Below, in pieces: positions 1 through 11,771 of a stretch of 64,000 bases of DNA. The notes below the pieces were generated by a model. It ran no database searches. It saw only the letters and a list, made by a program, of their open reading frames with translations, and was not told the DNA's origin. Position numbers and translations under genes: made by a program. This stretch comes from Siderastrea siderea (taxonomy: Eukaryota > Cnidaria > Anthozoa > Scleractinia > Rhizangiidae): NCBI GenBank assembly GCA_964030785.1, contig OZ034971.1, forward strand, positions 36,880,304 through 36,944,303, given 5' to 3'. Numbering within the stretch: the first letter of the stretch is position 1; each line of letters starts with the position of its first letter.

Positions 1-557
1 AATTGGTGAGTAACCAACTTAGGGCCTGTTCTCAGTTGCTTCCCGTAATGGGCTGATTTTCTTTTTGAGCCCCTTTCAAGATGGCGGTAAAATAATAATG
101 AATGTCTACAAACACATTCTGTGCTTTTTCTCTAAGTTCACACTTCCGAGGTGTAACTTCTCGAAGCAGGCTTTTTTAACGTGCATATCCTGGCACCTTA
201 GCATTATGCGGACACTGGTCGTTTTCTAATTGTAATTCAACAAATATTCGGCTTAAATGTGAGTTATTCCTAAAGGAAACCGAACAAAGGTATTGTTTTG
301 TCGGCGCCTGTAGATACATTTGAACACCAACAGCCTACGAAATCAAAAGTGGCAACTTGCACTGATGTCTCTCATGTCTAGGCTCCCATTTCATAAAACA
401 GAAAAATGTCCAAAACAACAAGTAGTTGCGCTACACGATGGATGCCTAAATAAAAGTAAAGGGTTGCATAGTGCCTGAATAAAGGTTTTTTTTTTTTGGT
501 GTTCCGACATTGTGCTTCAGCACGGGCTGTTGTATGCAACCACAAAGACCTGAGAGC

Positions 558-833
558 GGGGAGCAGGGATGGCGCAGTGGTGGGAGCGCTCGCCTCCCAC
601 CAATGTGGCTCGGGTTCGACTCCTGGTCCCGGTGTCAATTGTGGGTTGAGTTTGTTGTTGGTTCTCGTCCTTGCTCCGAGAGGTTTTCTTCCGGGTACGC
701 CGGTTTTACCCTCTCCTAAAAAAACCAACACAGCCAAATTCCAATTCGATCTTGGAGGTGCCCCCAATAAGCATTCTGTGCTAAATACCGTTGACACCTA
801 AATAAAGTGATTTATTTATTTATTTTTTATTTA
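558..833 (+). mobile_element. tRNA-derived SINE (coral type)
   Basis: A tRNA-like head carries an internal Pol III A box (TGGCGCAGTGG, 570-580) and a B box (GGTTCGACTCC, 613-623). A unique body follows, then a TTTATTT-type tail at about 805-833. This matches the general layout of tRNA-derived SINEs that are abundant in coral genomes (recognised by pattern, not by search). It sits just upstream of the exon at 892, so it is probably intronic. The open frames across it are incidental. I could not define a clean target-site duplication. Confidence 0.75.
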
Positions 834-891
834 TTTAAGAAAGTGAAAACCTGCGGCGATTTTCTAATAGCTGTTTTGTTTTCCCACGTAG

Positions 892-1744
892 AAAAAGATG
901 CGAGGACTAATAGAGGAGGCTAAAAGAAAAGGGGTCTCGACAATAGAGGTAGGAGAAGCAAAGAGTAGCTGTAGTTTAAAGATGCAATTAATCAAAATAA
1001 TCATTGTTGTACAAGTTTAATAATGAATAGTTTTTGTTGAAATAGAGTTGGAATCTGTAGCTTCAGTGGGTAAACCGTACACGTTTAGCCAGTTAGAAAG
1101 TTGAAGTAATACATGTACTTGAGAGATTACCGGGGGAGGAGGCGGAGGGGGAGTAACCCTTGAAAAAAAAGTAAAAACAAGTGAAGAAATCATTAATAGT
1201 AAACAAAGATAATATAAGACAAGATAAGACTACCTTATTTAAACACGATAAGTCCTTCAGGTGAATACAGAAGGTATAAGACTACAACTATATTAATTAC
1301 AATTATCTAATGGTATGCATTACAATAGATACTAATAATACTTCACCATGCAAACTATGCATGGTGAAAATTCTTGTTGACTTGAATAAACTGACTGGTG
1401 TCAACGTGCGATTAACATGCGATGATGGAGTTCTGCGCCATTGTTCATTCTTTTTTGTTGAGTTAGAACGCCTGCTGTGAACTCCAATTCTTGAGCGGCA
1501 GGTCTTGATGCAGTCGCTGCAGATGAAAGGTGCTCCTGGTGGTGATGGAGCTGGTTACATTCAAAAACGTTTTAGCACTAGTGAAGGTAACTTTGTTGTT
1601 TAAAAACAGGTGGCTGCTCTTGAAGATGTTTTAAATGGAGGGGAAGGTGACAAGTTTAAGGCAACCGCTGACATCGTTCTTCACACGCAGAAATCCACTG
1701 ACCGCGATGGCAAAATCAGCAGTGCAGCCTGCTTGATCCAATGA
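892..1744 (+). CDS. 3' end of an unidentified gene (two exons), CaaX-like C-terminus
   Basis: Two exons read in one phase. Exon 892-948 is preceded by a T-rich tract ending CACGTAG and followed by GTAGGAG. It encodes 19 lysine-rich residues (KKMRGLIEEAKRKGVSTIE). Exon 1610-1744 follows TTTAAAAACAG and encodes 44 residues beginning VAALEDVLNGGEGDKF and ending ISSAACLIQ before TGA. Both junctions are phase 0, so they join without a shift. A poly(A) signal (AATAAA, 1754-1759) lies 10 bases past the stop, which supports a true 3' end. The last four residues, CLIQ, fit a CaaX prenylation box (Q at X favours farnesylation in known families), so membrane attachment is possible. The 5' part lies left of this window or in exons I could not recognise. 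I do not recognise the family. Neither exon shows a known domain, so no function is proposed. Confidence 0.6.
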
Positions 1745-1753
1745 GAAACGAAA

Positions 1754-1759
1754 AATAAA
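1754..1759 (+). terminator. poly(A) signal of the 3' gene end
   Basis: AATAAA ten bases after the TGA at 1742-1744. Its position supports 1610-1744 being a terminal coding exon. Confidence 0.6.
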
Positions 1760-3575
1760 GATACATTTTTATTGAGTGCATCATCGAACCTTCTGAGGCC
1801 TTAAATGTTCCACGTGAAACAATAAGGTCGAGTGAGATGAGTAGTCCCTTAATCAGAGCCTGCACTCCAAAACGATGTGTTCATGTCAATTTTGCTGAAA
1901 GAGGATTTGAGTGCATTAATTAGGCAATTCATGACATGCCCCTGTCATGGGCAACATGACACTGTTTGATTATGGGGGTTATTTTTGATGTCATGTTACA
2001 ACGGATTTGAGGTGAATTGAGGTTGGTATCTCAGCATGTTGTAAAAGTTTCAAACCTTCTAACATTACAGTACTTTCAGCTTTAAATTGTACATAAGTTT
2101 ATACGTGATTCGATTGTATTTTCAAGAACAAGTCTTGTTATTTACCTGAAGTTTACTAATCGTTTAATTGTGTTACATTTACGTTTGGAGGTCAAAATAA
2201 TGAAACTGAGTCTACAGTGCATTGCTTTTATTTTTCCGTACCTTTTGTTTTCACAATGGCCTTTCTTTATTTTTTTCTCTGTAAATAGATACTGCACGCA
2301 CAGTCGTTGTTACGCATTCGTATCAGATGTTTCTGTCTGTAGTGTTATGTAAGACGTTTGTATTTTTTATTTAACATTTAAACATATTTAAAACTTTTCT
2401 TAGAAAAGAAAACCAAACAAGGGGGGGGGGGGGTTGGTCTTGGGTATTCGCCATATTTAGACAAAGCAACGTTTGTACAGAATTTTAAAGTCGGGAAATA
2501 TGAGAAAAATCATGACCAGTTTTCCAAATGTACAAGGAATAAAAATAAGTCGTTAGGTTTGTTTGTTTGTCTGTTTCTTTTTTTTTTTTGAGGGGGGGGG
2601 GGGGTTCAAGTGATATCAATTTTTATCCTTATTGATGTTAGTAAATAGTCTTATGTGGAGCAGTTTTCAATTGAGTGTCGAAAGTGATGTTGTGTTTGCT
2701 TTGGTTTTGCTTTTCTTCGCTCTCTGATTGGTTAAAAAGCTCACGCCACTTTCTCAACCAGTCAGAAGTAAAACCATAGCCAAGTGTGTCTTGGTAGCAC
2801 GCGTTTTCCCGCGCTTGACGCTAACTACTTGTATTTGCTTCAATTTCTGTTTGGTTCGTTTTGTTTTTGTTTGTGTTGTGATTGATTAGAGTAGTTACAT
2901 TTGTTTTGGTTTTACAACACTCATTTGAAAACTGCTCTAACGGACATGCAGGTTTTGTATAGACTTTTGCAAAATTCTGCACGGACCTTGCTTACTAGAC
3001 GTATTTATTTATAGCAATTTGTGAACAAATAGTGATGAGCACTGCATCTTTTTGTAGTGGAGTACACGAAAATTCACGTAAAAAATTAAAGAGGCCCTGT
3101 CACCACCTGAGTCGGTCATAATTCTTTTGTTTGTTCACCAAATTCACCAAACACTGCGACCCAGAGTTCTTTCTTCCTTTCTTTTTTTTCCCTCCCGGTT
3201 CATTGCCTGCCCCCTCTCTTGGGCGTGTCTAGCTATGAAAAAAATTCATGCTATTGTGTTACGCTTTCTATTAAAAGAGCCTTTTTTCGCCATCTTTTTC
3301 GATGCGCTCTGGTCAACGTCAGAGTTGAAACTGTCCAGGCCAAATAAGCGTACGCTTAATTACGATTTTGAAACACCTCCACTTGGAAATACCCGAACTT
3401 TCTAGATTGCAATCGGATGCTTTCTTTTTCACTTGTCATTCTTTTTTGTTTTGTTTTTGTTTTTCAAGGATTGTACTGGATTTTGAGAGTTTGATGAAAA
3501 GTGCTAATTAAATGAAGATTCTTTTGGCGACAACTGCTAAGTTACTTCAAATAACCATACAGCATCAACTTCACT
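1760..3575. other. no gene recognised; AT-rich with poly-G and poly-T runs
   Basis: Contains G runs at about 2421-2433 and 2593-2604 next to T-rich stretches. The short open frames have no recognisable domain, splice context or signal peptide. Bases 3330-3375 resemble 14836-14866 near the end of the inverted-repeat element (shared core AATAAGCGTACG), suggesting a dispersed repeat fragment. Confidence 0.5.
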
Positions 3576-3581
3576 CTTTAA

Positions 3582-3815
3582 CCCTATTCAAAGTCATTTG
3601 AATAGTAATATATTAAGCATGCAGGTCAGAAGTCCGTGAAAATGGGTTCGTTATCCCCTTGGCTCTCTTCTATTGGTTTGGCGGTAATATATTAGCCGCT
3701 CCCTGGCGTCGATAGCACATTTTGAGGTCTTTCGACGGTAAAACACCACGACGACAGTTCAAATGTCGCTTAATCCCTCATCTTAATCGCACCGAACACA
3801 GATCGCCCGTTTGCT
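3582..3815 (+). repeat. left arm of an inverted repeat pair (mate 10916-11140)
   Basis: About 230 bp is repeated inverted at 10916-11140. Both arms contain the same run through GCATGCAGGTCAGAAGTCCG, then CCCCTTGGCTCTCTTCTATT, then GGCGTCGATAGCACATTTTG. The outer end is itself a hairpin (CTATTCAAAGTCATTTGAATAG-type, 9-bp stem). The left arm follows TTAA. The pair may be the ends of one 7.5 kb element, or two separate copies in opposite orientation. No transposase is visible between them. Confidence 0.7.
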
Positions 3816-6800
3816 TTTTCCAATAAATTTTGTATCCTGCCTTCGCGATCAAGCAAGAGCTTAGCAGACTCGGCTTTCCAAAGAGAGCAGCATCCTTTTT
3901 CTTCTGGCTCCTGGTATTTCTACAAGTAGCCCTTCAGGTCTGTGTTTGCAGTTTCATTCGTTTTTCAGTTTAGAACGCTTCTTGTTTGCCGCGTCCATTT
4001 GCTGTCAGCTTTTAGTTTCATTGTGCGGCAGCGATATGTTGGGTTTTGCGTTTTTGTGTAGGGCTTATTTCTAAGTTTTCATACGTTTTGTTTTGTTTCG
4101 TTCTTTGCTTTGTATTTTAAATTCAACGTGTTCCTGGCACTACGGGTTTTTGTCAACGGTGCTAACGGATCAAGGTACATTTCGGCTTTGCTGCTCGCGC
4201 TGTAGTGTTTTAGCTTCCTCTAGACTTCGGGATTCGGAGTTTTGGTATACCTTCCCTCGTCTAGGTTAGTTTATTTCTTCTGTACGCTCGGTAGCCACGG
4301 TTCCTTTACCAAGGTTTTTCTCGAGGTTTTAACACATACGTGGCAAAGTTCATTGTCCCTCTTGGTGTTTTAGTATTCAAAGACTGTTTTTGATACAGTG
4401 CAACATGCGCCGGTTTTGGGGCGGAATTTCGTCATACATTCTAGATCTTTTTGTGTCTTTGTGCCGTTTTCAGAACCGTTGGTGGAATTATTATTATTTT
4501 CATTGGGTTTTATTTGCGTTGTTTAGGATTAAAGATTAGTGAAATAAAATAAAATAAAAATCTTCCTCTTTTCATGAGTTAGACCTCGGTTGATGGAGAG
4601 CTGTAGCGCTTTAATGCGGGTCCCTTGGAAAATTCATGTGCTTGTGGCTATTGATTATGTTGTTCCTCCTCTTAGTGTATAATGTTTGGTATTCAGGTCT
4701 TAACTTGTCTGTATCCATCAATTTTAACGTCATGTTTTTTATTATTAGCGGTTCAGGGAAGGTTGTTTTATTGAATTGTTGAATATCGGAGCGATCGCGA
4801 GTCAAACGTTTGTGAACTGTAACTTAATTCCTTGAACATTTTCTATTGTTGTTTTCCTCTGAGGTTGGTTTGGTTTTCTTTGCCTGTTTTTTCGAATGCT
4901 TCATTATCGCTTCTCCTTTGTCTTCAACTTCTGCGGTCTGTCTTTGACAACTTATGTGAGTTTACCAGTTTATTGTTGCACAGCTTTCGTAAAGGAAGAG
5001 CAACACGTGTTGCCGATTCCTGCTAATATCTCGTTGAATCTCGTTCCACGGGGGCGTTTTGACGGATCGGAAAATTTAGAGAAAAACGAATGCAGTGGAG
5101 AGCTCATATTATGGCTGTTTCAAATTTACTTTGCGTTGCAATTTTTGTTTAAGTATGGTACCGCTTGTATCATTCATTTAGTTTGTTTAGTTCCTTTGGG
5201 ACGTTTACGACATTTTTGTAGTGTTCGGAACTAAGCCGATTACAAAACAATCCTTGTGACACTGGCGCAATTAATATTTGCTTTTTTAATGTGGCTCAGG
5301 AACAATTAGAAACCTCCTCCAAAGAGGAAACAAAAAAGTCTTTACATGCAAGGGCTTGTTGGCGCGAACCAGGCCTGGTGAGAAAAGTGTTAATAATAAA
5401 AATATGTTAAGTGTACCAGTGGAGACGAAGAATAGTGCGGAGAAGCATATGCGGAAAATACGAGCAAGTGGCTTAAGAAACCAGATCGCTCCTGAACCTG
5501 AGCTTACTAAAAACCCACAACGTTTTGGCAGTGGTTTGTCAAGTAAAGATAGTGGTATGGATATCGCACTAAGATGTCTTCTTTTTTCAACCAATTTAAA
5601 CACACCTATAATGTCCGAGGAACAGAGAATTTCTGATGAAAGGGAGAAACTTTCACCTTCTTTGTTTTTACTTATTTTCATAATAATACTGATCAAAATT
5701 TAAAACAAACCCAGGAAATGATGGCTTTACTTATTAAGTTCAAGCCAAGTCAAGGCTTCGAATTTGTTCTTAAAAATATACAAATGTGTATGGTGAACAA
5801 TACGCGACCTCTAACGAGGTGTAAGGCAGCGTGATCCACTTTCTTTTATCCCCATTTCTTTATTGCAGTTACAGAAAAAGTTAGTTTTCTGCCATTCGGC
5901 AGAACGTAGATATAAAGAGCGGTTAAGTTGTTAATGGAAAGAAAGGTCCAACACTGTTGATTACGATGTGGGGATGACACAATTGCAGTTTTGTCCGGCA
6001 CAGACTGAACTGAAATATTACCTAAGCTGCTGGATCTCTTTAGAAATATTTGAGCTCTTAAGATAAATAATGCAGAAACTAAGGATATGTTCTTTAGTTC
6101 TTCAAAGAAAATGAGCTTAAATCTCTTTTGGCATTAAGTAGCCGAATGAGAACATAATAGCTTTTGGATTTATCTCAGATATGATCAAGACTGCCGGAAG
6201 AAAGGATTTTCATTCACAGACTTGGGTAATTTCAAAGCGATATTATGCCTGGCCCTAAGGGGAACTATAGGTAGATCTGCCTTTACAAGGTGACAATGTT
6301 CAAAACTTTGCTTGTTCCATTAATGCTCGGAATTGTCCATTCCTAAAGAATTTAAATGAAAGAGTTGAATCAACTGATAGTCAAATTATTGTGGATAGCA
6401 GTGGTAAATGATGATTCTTTTAGGCTGGAATGGCTGTAGGCAAATATTAAAAAAACAATGGAATTTGGAATCGTTCACTACTGCGCCTACTGGGGCCCAC
6501 GAGAGGTGCTTTCGTTCTTAGCTGTGACAATAGCTCTATGTCAGTATTACAAGATCTTTTCTCAGTTCTATTACGAACTCTTCTTTTAGTAGTCAGATTT
6601 CGGTGACACTTGTGCTTTAGAACGAGAGTTGCAAAATAGTATTTGGTAAGTTAAAGAAAACTTAAAGAGTTTGCAGCTGAATCCGAGGTAATTAATTCCA
6701 CTAGATTTGCGGTTTTATTCAAATTCATAAGACTCTTTTGGCGACTTTTCAATCGAGGCTAATCAGATGTATATTTTGACAGTGTGCAGGCTATTGTCTC

Positions 6801-7735
6801 AATACCATCTCTGTAAAACAAATTCTTGCTGTACGCCAACACTTCCCCCGTTTGTTTGGATTGGCGACAATATCTTCGATGTCAAGTAAAGAAAGCAAAA
6901 GGTTTACTCATTGCTCGTGCAAAGAAAACAAAATTTCCTAAAATCATTCATAGATTATATAAGTCATTTTGATGTCTCAGTTGTTCAGATGAAACAGATC
7001 GTCTTTTACCGCTTTAAGTCATACGCGAGAGCATTTTAGTACAAAGTGCTTAACTTTATTCTCTACCATAACACCAGACTGTGTGAACAGAGGCTAAAGC
7101 AGGAGATCTGTCTATTTTTGCGAGGATTAACCGTTAACCTGGTTCCATCTCCTTTAACAGCGTTCCTGTGCTAAGCTGTCGGCACGAATTAGCATTTGTA
7201 CGGATGCCAACTTCAAAATACCCGCGCTCTCCTTACTCTCCGAGTTGGGAAAATATATCTAAACAACGTCCTTTACTTAGGAGACTGCACAAAAGGTCAC
7301 GATCGACCCAAAACGTAATTTCAAACTCTAAAAGACTGCATAAAGAGGAAACTCTGTGTTGAGACCATGTAAAGTCTACATAGGGAAAAAACAGGTACCA
7401 ATCCAAACCACTTAGGTTGATTAGCGCAGTTCCCTTCTTGCTGGTCGTACGTTTTGTTTCTCTTTTGTTTTTTTCTTTTGCACTCGTTGTCTGTTTTTAG
7501 CTAGTTTGTTTTTTAATCTTTTCCCTGCTAATTGACTTGACCTAGTGAGGTGCTATAGTGTATCATTGTAAATGGTAGGGATGCATGAGATTTTGACGTT
7601 GGCAAAGCCTCCCTGCCTCTCCCCGGGAAAATCGTTTTCTCAAGAATTGGTAATGTTTTTGGGGGGGGTGGGGGAGGATTTTTGTAAGGTTTGGAGAGGT
7701 AGCTGTGTCCTGGGCCATTTTCAGATGTTCACTCA
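3816..7735. other. no gene recognised
   Basis: AT-rich sequence with only short open frames. The largest (5286-5696 minus and 5356-5703 plus, overlapping on opposite strands) have no recognisable domain and no supported splice sites. Nothing here can be called as a gene. Confidence 0.5.
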
Positions 7736-7739
7736 GCAG

Positions 7740-7830
7740 AGCGTAGTAAAGGGTGATGAAGCCGGAGTGTTGCTTCCCATCTCTTAACCCAATAACAATG
7801 ACCGCAGAAAGAACATAGTACTATTCTCAC
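7740..7830 (+). repeat. dispersed repeat fragment (inverted copy at 10715-10770)
   Basis: The stretch containing ACCCAATAACAATGACCGC and AACATAGTACTATTCTCAC recurs in reverse complement at about 10715-10770. It extends the inverted symmetry between the 3.6-7.8 kb and 10.7-11.1 kb regions. Confidence 0.55.
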
Positions 7831-8404
7831 TGCATAATTAATTAGCTCATGGCAGAAGTTTTCATTATGTGTTCAAATTCCCCTGTTTCCACGCATGCTT
7901 GTTGCGGTGTTGATGCTTTGCGGTCTTAGAATATATATTTCGTCGCCCCGCTTGAAACGTGGTCATTTTAACCGTACTCCAGGACGACGGCCAACTTTCG
8001 CGATCCGCCCACCTCCCCTGGTGGCGGTTGACAGCATTTCACGTTTTATCCTCGTTGCATGCCTATTGCCTCAGCAGTCGCGAACTCTTCCCATAACTTA
8101 ATCTTATGCGATGAGGTAATGAGTATGCTGTGAGGGTATTATACAAATAAAGGCAAACTCACGAAACATTGCGATGTATTACTTGGTATCCTCACACTGC
8201 GTTTTCATACAATTTGACGGAGCTTTGTCTAACCTGCACCACCTTGTGTAACATAAACAGCAGGAAGGTGTCTTTAGCCAGATCCACTTCTTGACTCGTC
8301 ACTCGTATTGAAATTGGCTGGAATTTTATCCTGTAAACACTTTCGGTTCCCATTCTCACTGGTCGTTACACCATTTTTTTTTCTAAAGACCAATAGCAAA
8401 TAGC

Positions 8405-8550
8405 TGGTGGCTCAAGAAAACCCGGCAAACTCACATAATACATCAAAATTACTCCCTCGAAAACCGTAAATATCACGACAAGTCACATTAGTCCGGCCAG
8501 CACTGGAACCGGAAACCAGAGTAAAATCAAACTAAGGTGGGGAAGAGCAC
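8405..8550 (-). repeat. dispersed repeat (inverted relative to 20755-20885)
   Basis: Reads as the reverse complement of 20755-20885. Shared segments include AACTCACATAATAC, GACAAGTCACATTA and GGAACCGGAAACCAGAGTAA. It lies just outside the TTAA-flanked element that begins at 8572. Confidence 0.55.
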
Positions 8551-8884
8551 GTTACTTTATTATCATTTTAACCCTATTCAGACTCGTAACCGTTTATACT
8601 GGTACCACTAAATTTTGTGACTTTTCCTAAAATTTACTGGGAACATTTTTGACCGCTTTGTGACAGCCATGTTTTAAAAAAATCACGATTCTCGCTTTAA
8701 TCGCTATCTTAATGTTTTCTAATCGAATTTGTATTTTTACATTAATTGTAGCAACAGTTAATCATTTAGGAATAACCGCTCACTAAAAAAAGGAATTTAG
8801 TCCTAATTTGAGGAAGACGTGAAATTCAAAACGTGAAAATCCAAAAATAAAACACGAACAGCGGTAATAAACATTATAAACTTA

Positions 8885-9660
8885 CGCATTTTTATATAAA
8901 CTTGACGTTTCGTAGGCTAGTCAACAGACATTTTCAAAAGTGACCGTCACAATTTTGACAAACTTTTTATACAATAGAGATAAGGGGTCTGGAACCAAGA
9001 TTAAGAAAACAATCTTAACAGTGAATCTATAAAAAGCTGCAGCTAATTAATAAAGTATCAGCTTTTCACTGCTGACGTTGGCATTAAAAGCTGGCTTTAG
9101 TTCTTGGATTAACAATGTTTCTTTGATTTTGCAGCGGTAATCAGTTTTGCCCGATGCTAAAATATCAAAATGATCCCACTTGATGTTGTGTTCGGTGATT
9201 TTGACATGGTCTGCAATGGCAGACGTGTGGTCATTTTTAACGAGGGCCTTGAAGTGTTCAGTTTTTCTATCATGAAGTCGGCGTTTTGTTTTACCGATGT
9301 AGAAATCATTGCAGTCCCAGCAACTGGCTTTGTAAATTACTTTAGATTTTTGAGAACGATTCAAGCGGTCCTTGTATGGAAAGAAAGATTTGATGCGGCA
9401 ATTATTTTGAAAAATTATCTTGAGGTTGACAAAAGAGTAGAAATTGTATATACATGATTTCAGGCGTTGAGAGATTTGGTTGCTCTGCAGACCTAAGTAA
9501 GGTGGAGACAGGGCTCTCTGGCCAGCTTTTAATATAATGTCAACATCAGCAGTGAGAAGCTGATACTTTATTAATTAGCTGTAGCTTTTTATAGATTCAC
9601 TGTTAAGATTATTCTCTTAATCTTGGTTCCAGACTTAACTGGTAGGAAAAGTGATTGCTC
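8885..9660 (-). mobile_element. Penelope-like retroelement 3' fragment with inverted 5' junction
   Basis: The minus strand carries the C-terminal GIY-YIG coding part (see 9047-9522) and its 3' non-coding tail down to about 8885. At 9518-9655 the same 3' end (C-terminal codons plus non-coding tail through TTAAGATT and CTTGGTTCCAGA) occurs in the opposite orientation. The element is therefore 5'-truncated and ends in an inverted copy of its own 3' end. Penelope-like elements are known for such inverted and partly tandem copies. Alternatively it is a twin-priming-like event. Confidence 0.7.
9047..9522 (-). pseudogene. GIY-YIG endonuclease C-terminus of a Penelope-like element
   Basis: Open without an ATG from about 9522 (reads GQRALSPPYLGLQSNQIS) to the TAA at 9047-9049. 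The GIY-YIG module is visible: IYKASCWDCNDFYIGKTKRR supplies the second signature (YIG). The Arg in RRLHDRKTEH and the later Glu in KETLLIQELKP fit the catalytic positions. The paired cysteines CWDC match the zinc-linked form of animal Penelope-like proteins. Reverse transcriptase motifs are absent because the copy is truncated at about 9520, where an inverted copy of the 3' end is joined through short homology (GGCCAGCTTTTA). It is not functional as a complete element. It lies inside the TTAA-flanked piggyBac-like element. Confidence 0.75.
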
Positions 9661-10129
9661 GCTATAAATTCACTATTCATAAAAATAAATGTCAAGTGTA
9701 TGACATTGTTAACTAATTAATTAGACTTTTTACAATCAACTGGCTTCATTTTCTTGTTTACTAAATGAAGCAGATGAATTTAGAAAAATTCAAGATGGCA
9801 GATCCAAGATGGCGGACACCAAAATGACCATTTTATCTCTAATATGAACTTTATCTGCACAATTTCATGTGCTCCAAAAATACACATTCAGAAAACATAT
9901 TATAGATGCCCTTTATACCCAAAAAAGTATTTTTACTCCTTCAGGCACCGTATTCAGTAAAATTATTGCTTTAGAGCTAAGTGAAACATGAGAAACAAAT
10001 GATGTCGTAATGACGTCATACACGTCACAGTGATATCACAGTATCTGTAGTGGTTACATAGGGGGGTGGGGGCTTTCGAAGCCCCCCGGGTCCCAGAAGG
10101 TCGGAAAAAGCCCGGTCTGAATAGGGTTA

Positions 10130-10290
10130 AACTTGGCCTTTTTTGCTTTCGTTTGAATTTGGTTTTCTTTTCATCCCATTTTTTCTGGCTTTCTGATCTC
10201 CCTTTTAAAACAATTGGATTTCCATTCACCCTATCGGGCTTGTTTGGAGCCCCTGAGCCGGGGCGGATGGGGGGAGGGAGGTCATGAACT
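10130..10290 (+). repeat. copy of the 3' flank of the galaxin-like genes
   Basis: CTTTTTTGCTTTCGTTTG, TTTCTGGCTTTCTGATCTCC and the following T/A-rich text to CCCTGAGCCGG align with 38190-38330 (downstream of copy B) and, inverted, with 22270-22430 (downstream of copy A). No galaxin coding sequence is next to it. It is either a solo copy of a repeat that also sits behind the galaxin genes, or a relic of a lost fourth copy. Confidence 0.6.
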
Positions 10291-10915
10291 GCTCCCCTCT
10301 TTAACCCAGACAGGCTTAAGACTATGACAACGAAACGAGGGTACATAATACGTCCAAAACTGTGTCCTGGTCCAAACATGAGTTTATGAAATGGAAATTA
10401 CGTACCTGCAGCTCGTGATTTACAAGCTTTTCTCGTGTTCTCCCAACATCCCGCGTGGGCTTATTACACCAGTAAACCCATAAAAAATGCGGTCTTTTGC
10501 TTAAATAATTAGCCGTAATAAACTGGAAATTTTTCATTAAAAACAGGCAAAATTCTGAAAACAGACAAAATTCTGAAAAAATGCTCGTCAAAATATGGTT
10601 GCCATGGCAACATCAAATCTTACGAGTAATGACATGTCATACCAGTTTGTTTCCACACACATTTTATGAAGTCACAAAGGTTGATGGAGTTTTCTTGCAT
10701 ACTTAAAATAGTACTATATTCTTTCGCGGTCATTGTTATTGGGTTAAGAGATGGGGAGCAACACTCGGGCGTAGTCAGGAACGACACAGAGTGTCGCTGC
10801 ATGGCGGAGCGAGGGATTTTCTCTTCGGGCGTCTTGGAGGTACGAGGATACAGAAACCATAACGCATAAGAAAACACGTTCGAAGGGAAAATCCCCCACT
10901 TCGCCGGTGGGCTGC

Positions 10916-11140
10916 TGCACCGAACACAGATCGCGAAGGGAGGGAGGGCGGGTCGCGACATTTGAACTGTCGTCGTGGTGTTTTACCATCGGAAGACCTC
11001 AAAATGTGCTATCGACGCCAGGGAGCGGCTAATATATTACCGCCAAACCAATAGAAGAGAGCCAAGGGGATAACGAACCTATTTTCACGGACTTCTGACC
11101 TGCATGCATAATATATTACTATTCAAATGACTTTGAATAG
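10916..11140 (-). repeat. right arm of inverted repeat pair (mate 3582-3815)
   Basis: Reverse complement of 3582-3815, ending in the same hairpin-forming terminus (CTTTGAATAG at 11131-11140). Its outer boundary is confirmed by the next base onward (TGGCTGAAAATTTT) matching unrelated context at 20991. Confidence 0.7.
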
Positions 11141-11275
11141 TGGCTGAAAATTTTAATTTTGAAACGCCATACAAACTTTATTCAATTCTTATCTTGGGTT
11201 TCCTATGGTGGAGTATGGAAGTGATGGAAACTCTGTTGGTAGTGTTTTGTTAGGGGACGCACGAGAGCGTCCAGG
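11141..11275 (+). repeat. dispersed repeat, uninterrupted copy of 20991-21910
   Basis: From GGCTGAAAATTTTAATTTTG through TGGTGGAG-type sequence to ACGCACGAGAG it aligns with 20991-21035 joined to 21799-21905. The second locus is split by the tRNA-like array, so this copy gives the pre-insertion state. Confidence 0.7.
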
Positions 11276-11477
11276 TTGAAGATGACTTTAAAATATTTAT
11301 TATATAGACAAGAGTGTTTTAGTGGAAAATAGACCACTCTTAAAGTTCATACGAAACTACATCCGGGACTCGAGTGGCGTATTTTCTATATCCTCACTAG
11401 TGAGGATATCGATGTCGTCATTTCCCTCTTTCACACTGTTGTTTGTGCAAAACTAATCTTGTCCATATAATAAAAAG

Positions 11478-11622
11478 AAAATTACACGGTGGCTTGAAGA
11501 TATGAATTTTATTTTCTCGTGGTAAAAAACAACATTTTACTCAATAGCTGCTCTCGTTCGTAAAATATTGTTTTTACCACTCGAAAATAAAATTCATATC
11601 TTCGCGCCGCCGTGTAATATTC
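11478..11622. mobile_element. palindromic MITE
   Basis: Arms at about 11485-11540 and 11560-11617 are inverted copies of one another (ACACGG, GAAGATATGAATTTTATTTT, then GTGGTAAAAA), around a short loop containing CTGCTCTCGTTCG. The shape is that of a foldback MITE. No coding capacity is present. Confidence 0.7.
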
Positions 11623-11771
11623 TCTATATCTTTTCGCAAGTTTCCAGCCCGGTAGCGTCTTTCGTTTTGAAAATACAGCATTTGATGTTACTTAAATAAC
11701 GTAGTATTCTTGAACAAAAATTAAAAACTGTCCAGGCTAAATAATAGTCCAATAAAGTTATGCCAGGAGGT

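Larger units (their letters stand above)
8572..10126. mobile_element. piggyBac-like non-autonomous element flanked by TTAA
   Basis: Left end is TTAA followed by CCCTATTCAGAC (TTAA 8568-8571). Right end is GTCTGAATAGGG followed by TTAA (10127-10130). A 12-bp perfect terminal inverted repeat starting CCC, bounded by TTAA on both sides, is the established signature of piggyBac-superfamily insertion. A subterminal G/C-rich palindrome (GGGGGCTTTCGAAGCCCCC) lies at 10069-10087. No DDD transposase is visible. The interior is partly occupied by a Penelope-like fragment, so this is a non-autonomous or decayed copy, 1,555 bp long. Confidence 0.65.

Noticed and set aside
3582..11140. Maverick/Polinton-type element between the 230-bp inverted repeats
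   Set aside because: No DNA polymerase B, integrase, ATPase or protease frame was recognisable in the 7.5 kb between the arms. The arms may be independent copies.
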